NCBI GenBank assembly: GCA_018883625.1
Contig: JAHLFV010000131.1
Span: forward strand, 1 to 25,849
Origin: Candidatus Treponema excrementipullorum
GTDB lineage: Bacteria; Spirochaetota; Spirochaetia; Treponematales; Treponemataceae
Length of the DNA: 25,849 bases
Direction: 5' to 3'
The position numbers and the translations under genes are program-made. Positions 24,814 to 25,849 of this stretch are shown here, in pieces. How positions within the stretch are numbered: position 1 is the stretch's first letter; every line of letters begins with the position of its first letter. The notes beneath the pieces are model-generated. The model had not been told where the DNA came from. It saw only the letters and a list, made by a program, of their open reading frames with translations, and ran no database searches.

Positions 24814-25849
24814 ATGAAGAAAAAAATTATACTAATCTGTTCGTTTGTCCTTTTGTTGACTGGTGCCTTTACAGGAACCTTTTTCTTATATGTAGAAACA
24901 GTAAAAAATCCCAAAACGATAGAAATTACATCGGAAGATATTGCATCTTTCAGAGAAAGTACTCAAGACAGATATCCGGTTCCTTTACTGAGCGAATTGC
25001 CTTATGAAGACGATTTTACGGAATTGGATTTAAGTTGCGGTGCTGCAATTTTAATTGACGCTGAGACAGGGGCGATTCTGTATGAAAAAAATGCGGACAG
25101 GGTTATTCCTCCGGCCTCGATGACCAAACTTGTTGTTATGTATGTTGTGTTTCAGGAAATTGCTACCGGGGCGATATCTTTAGATGATATTGTACCTCTG
25201 CCTCCCGAATCTTGGGCTGTTAATGCACCGCCGGCTTCTTCTCTGATGTTTTTGGGAGAGGGACAAACTGTAACTTTGCGGGAATTGCTTTTGGGTTTGG
25301 CTGTGGCTTCCGGTAATGATGCGGCAGTTGCAGTAGCTCATTATGTGAGCGGTTCTGTGGATTCATTCATCGAAAGAATGAATTTGGAAATGAAAAAATT
25401 AGGTTTGGAAAAAACCCATTTTGTTGAACCATCCGGTTACAGCGAGTTAAATGTGACGACGCCCCGGGAGTTTGCGACTTTTGCCCGACAGTATATTTTG
25501 CGGTATCCGGAGGCTCTTCGGGATTACCATTCGCAGCTTTCCATTTCTTATCCCCAGGAAAAAAATCTTCCTTCATGGCAAATTGGGAAAGAACATCCCA
25601 TTTATCAGCAAAATACCAATAAGCTTTTGGGACTTATGGAAGGTTGTGATGGATTGAAAACCGGTTTTATCTATGAGTCAGGGTATAATCTTTCTTTAAC
25701 CGTAAAACGTGGAGATACAAGGTTTATTTCCGTTACAATGCAGGGGGCCGGTTCAGGTTCTGCAGAGGGAAATGATTACAGGATAAAGGATTCTACAACC
25801 TTGATGGAGTGGGCTTTCGCTAATTATAAAACGTGCTACATGGAAGATA
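24814..25849 (+). CDS. D-alanyl-D-alanine carboxypeptidase, S11 family (3' end outside window)
   Basis: Low-molecular-mass penicillin-binding protein that trims the terminal D-Ala from stem peptides in the periplasm. The visible 345 residues start MKKKIILICSFVLLLTGAF, a signal peptide or N-terminal anchor. The three active-site motifs are present: S102-M-T-K105 (PPASMTKL), S166-G-N168 (VASGND) and K282-T-G284 (LKTGF). Supporting S11 features are AILIDAETGAILYEKNAD and THFVEPSGYSELN. The gene runs past the right edge; the C-terminal PBP5-like domain is not complete. A TAG lies in frame three codons upstream and no other start is near, so this ATG is firm although it lacks any ribosome site. 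Divergent from murE, hence part of the same wall cluster. Confidence 0.93.
   Translation, partial: MKKKIILICSFVLLLTGAFTGTFFLYVETVKNPKTIEITSEDIASFRESTQDRYPVPLLSELPYEDDFTELDLSCGAAILIDAETGAILYEKNADRVIPPASMTKLVVMYVVFQEIATGAISLDDIVPLPPESWAVNAPPASSLMFLGEGQTVTLRELLLGLAVASGNDAAVAVAHYVSGSVDSFIERMNLEMKKLGLEKTHFVEPSGYSELNVTTPREFATFARQYILRYPEALRDYHSQLSISYPQEKNLPSWQIGKEHPIYQQNTNKLLGLMEGCDGLKTGFIYESGYNLSLTVKRGDTRFISVTMQGAGSGSAEGNDYRIKDSTTLMEWAFANYKTCYMED

Overview
The window looks like a chromosomal segment of a spirochaete, most likely Treponema or a close relative. The grounds are an AT-leaning base composition, a two-membrane cell plan (LolA, periplasmic binding lipoproteins, a barrel-like exported protein), spirochaete-type lipoboxes, and a MurE whose usual Asn in the DNPR motif is Asp. 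This assignment comes from sequence reading only; no database search was run. I see no tRNA, rRNA, CRISPR array, insertion sequence or prophage gene. It reads as ordinary core genome with several odd local features.

Left part (1-5060). A minus-strand operon lolA - rodZ-like - rimO is driven by a good promoter at 3121-3149; rimO runs off the left edge. Upstream of it, behind a bidirectional terminator, lies a monocistronic groEL without groES and without a CIRCE element. A 7-bp inverted repeat overlaps its predicted -10 box.

Middle (5061-9580). Divergent from groEL is an unusual single ORF that joins a complete Gfo/Idh/MocA oxidoreductase to a complete RNase HI. It converges on a membrane-anchored 5'-nucleotidase/metallophosphatase. 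Next is a lone family-3 (polar amino-acid type) binding lipoprotein. Strong hairpin terminators separate these units.

Oligopeptide uptake (9735-16024). oppB-C-D-F-A lie in one direction. oppA has its own promoter and leader after a 156-bp gap, and ends at a 14-bp-stem terminator. OppC carries a large charged insert in its first periplasmic loop.

Right part (16034-25849). A predicted exported barrel-like protein is split from its signal peptide by an A10 homopolymer; eleven A would restore the frame. Then come purA with a near-consensus promoter, a long-chain acyl-CoA synthetase, and a minus-strand peptidoglycan operon murE-ddl-murD. Divergent from murE is a D,D-carboxypeptidase cut by the right edge. 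MurE contains an in-frame 24-bp tandem repeat. murE and the carboxypeptidase both lack a Shine-Dalgarno sequence and have -10-like boxes almost touching their start codons. Together these four wall genes build the UDP-MurNAc-peptide stem, make D-Ala-D-Ala, and trim it after cross-linking.
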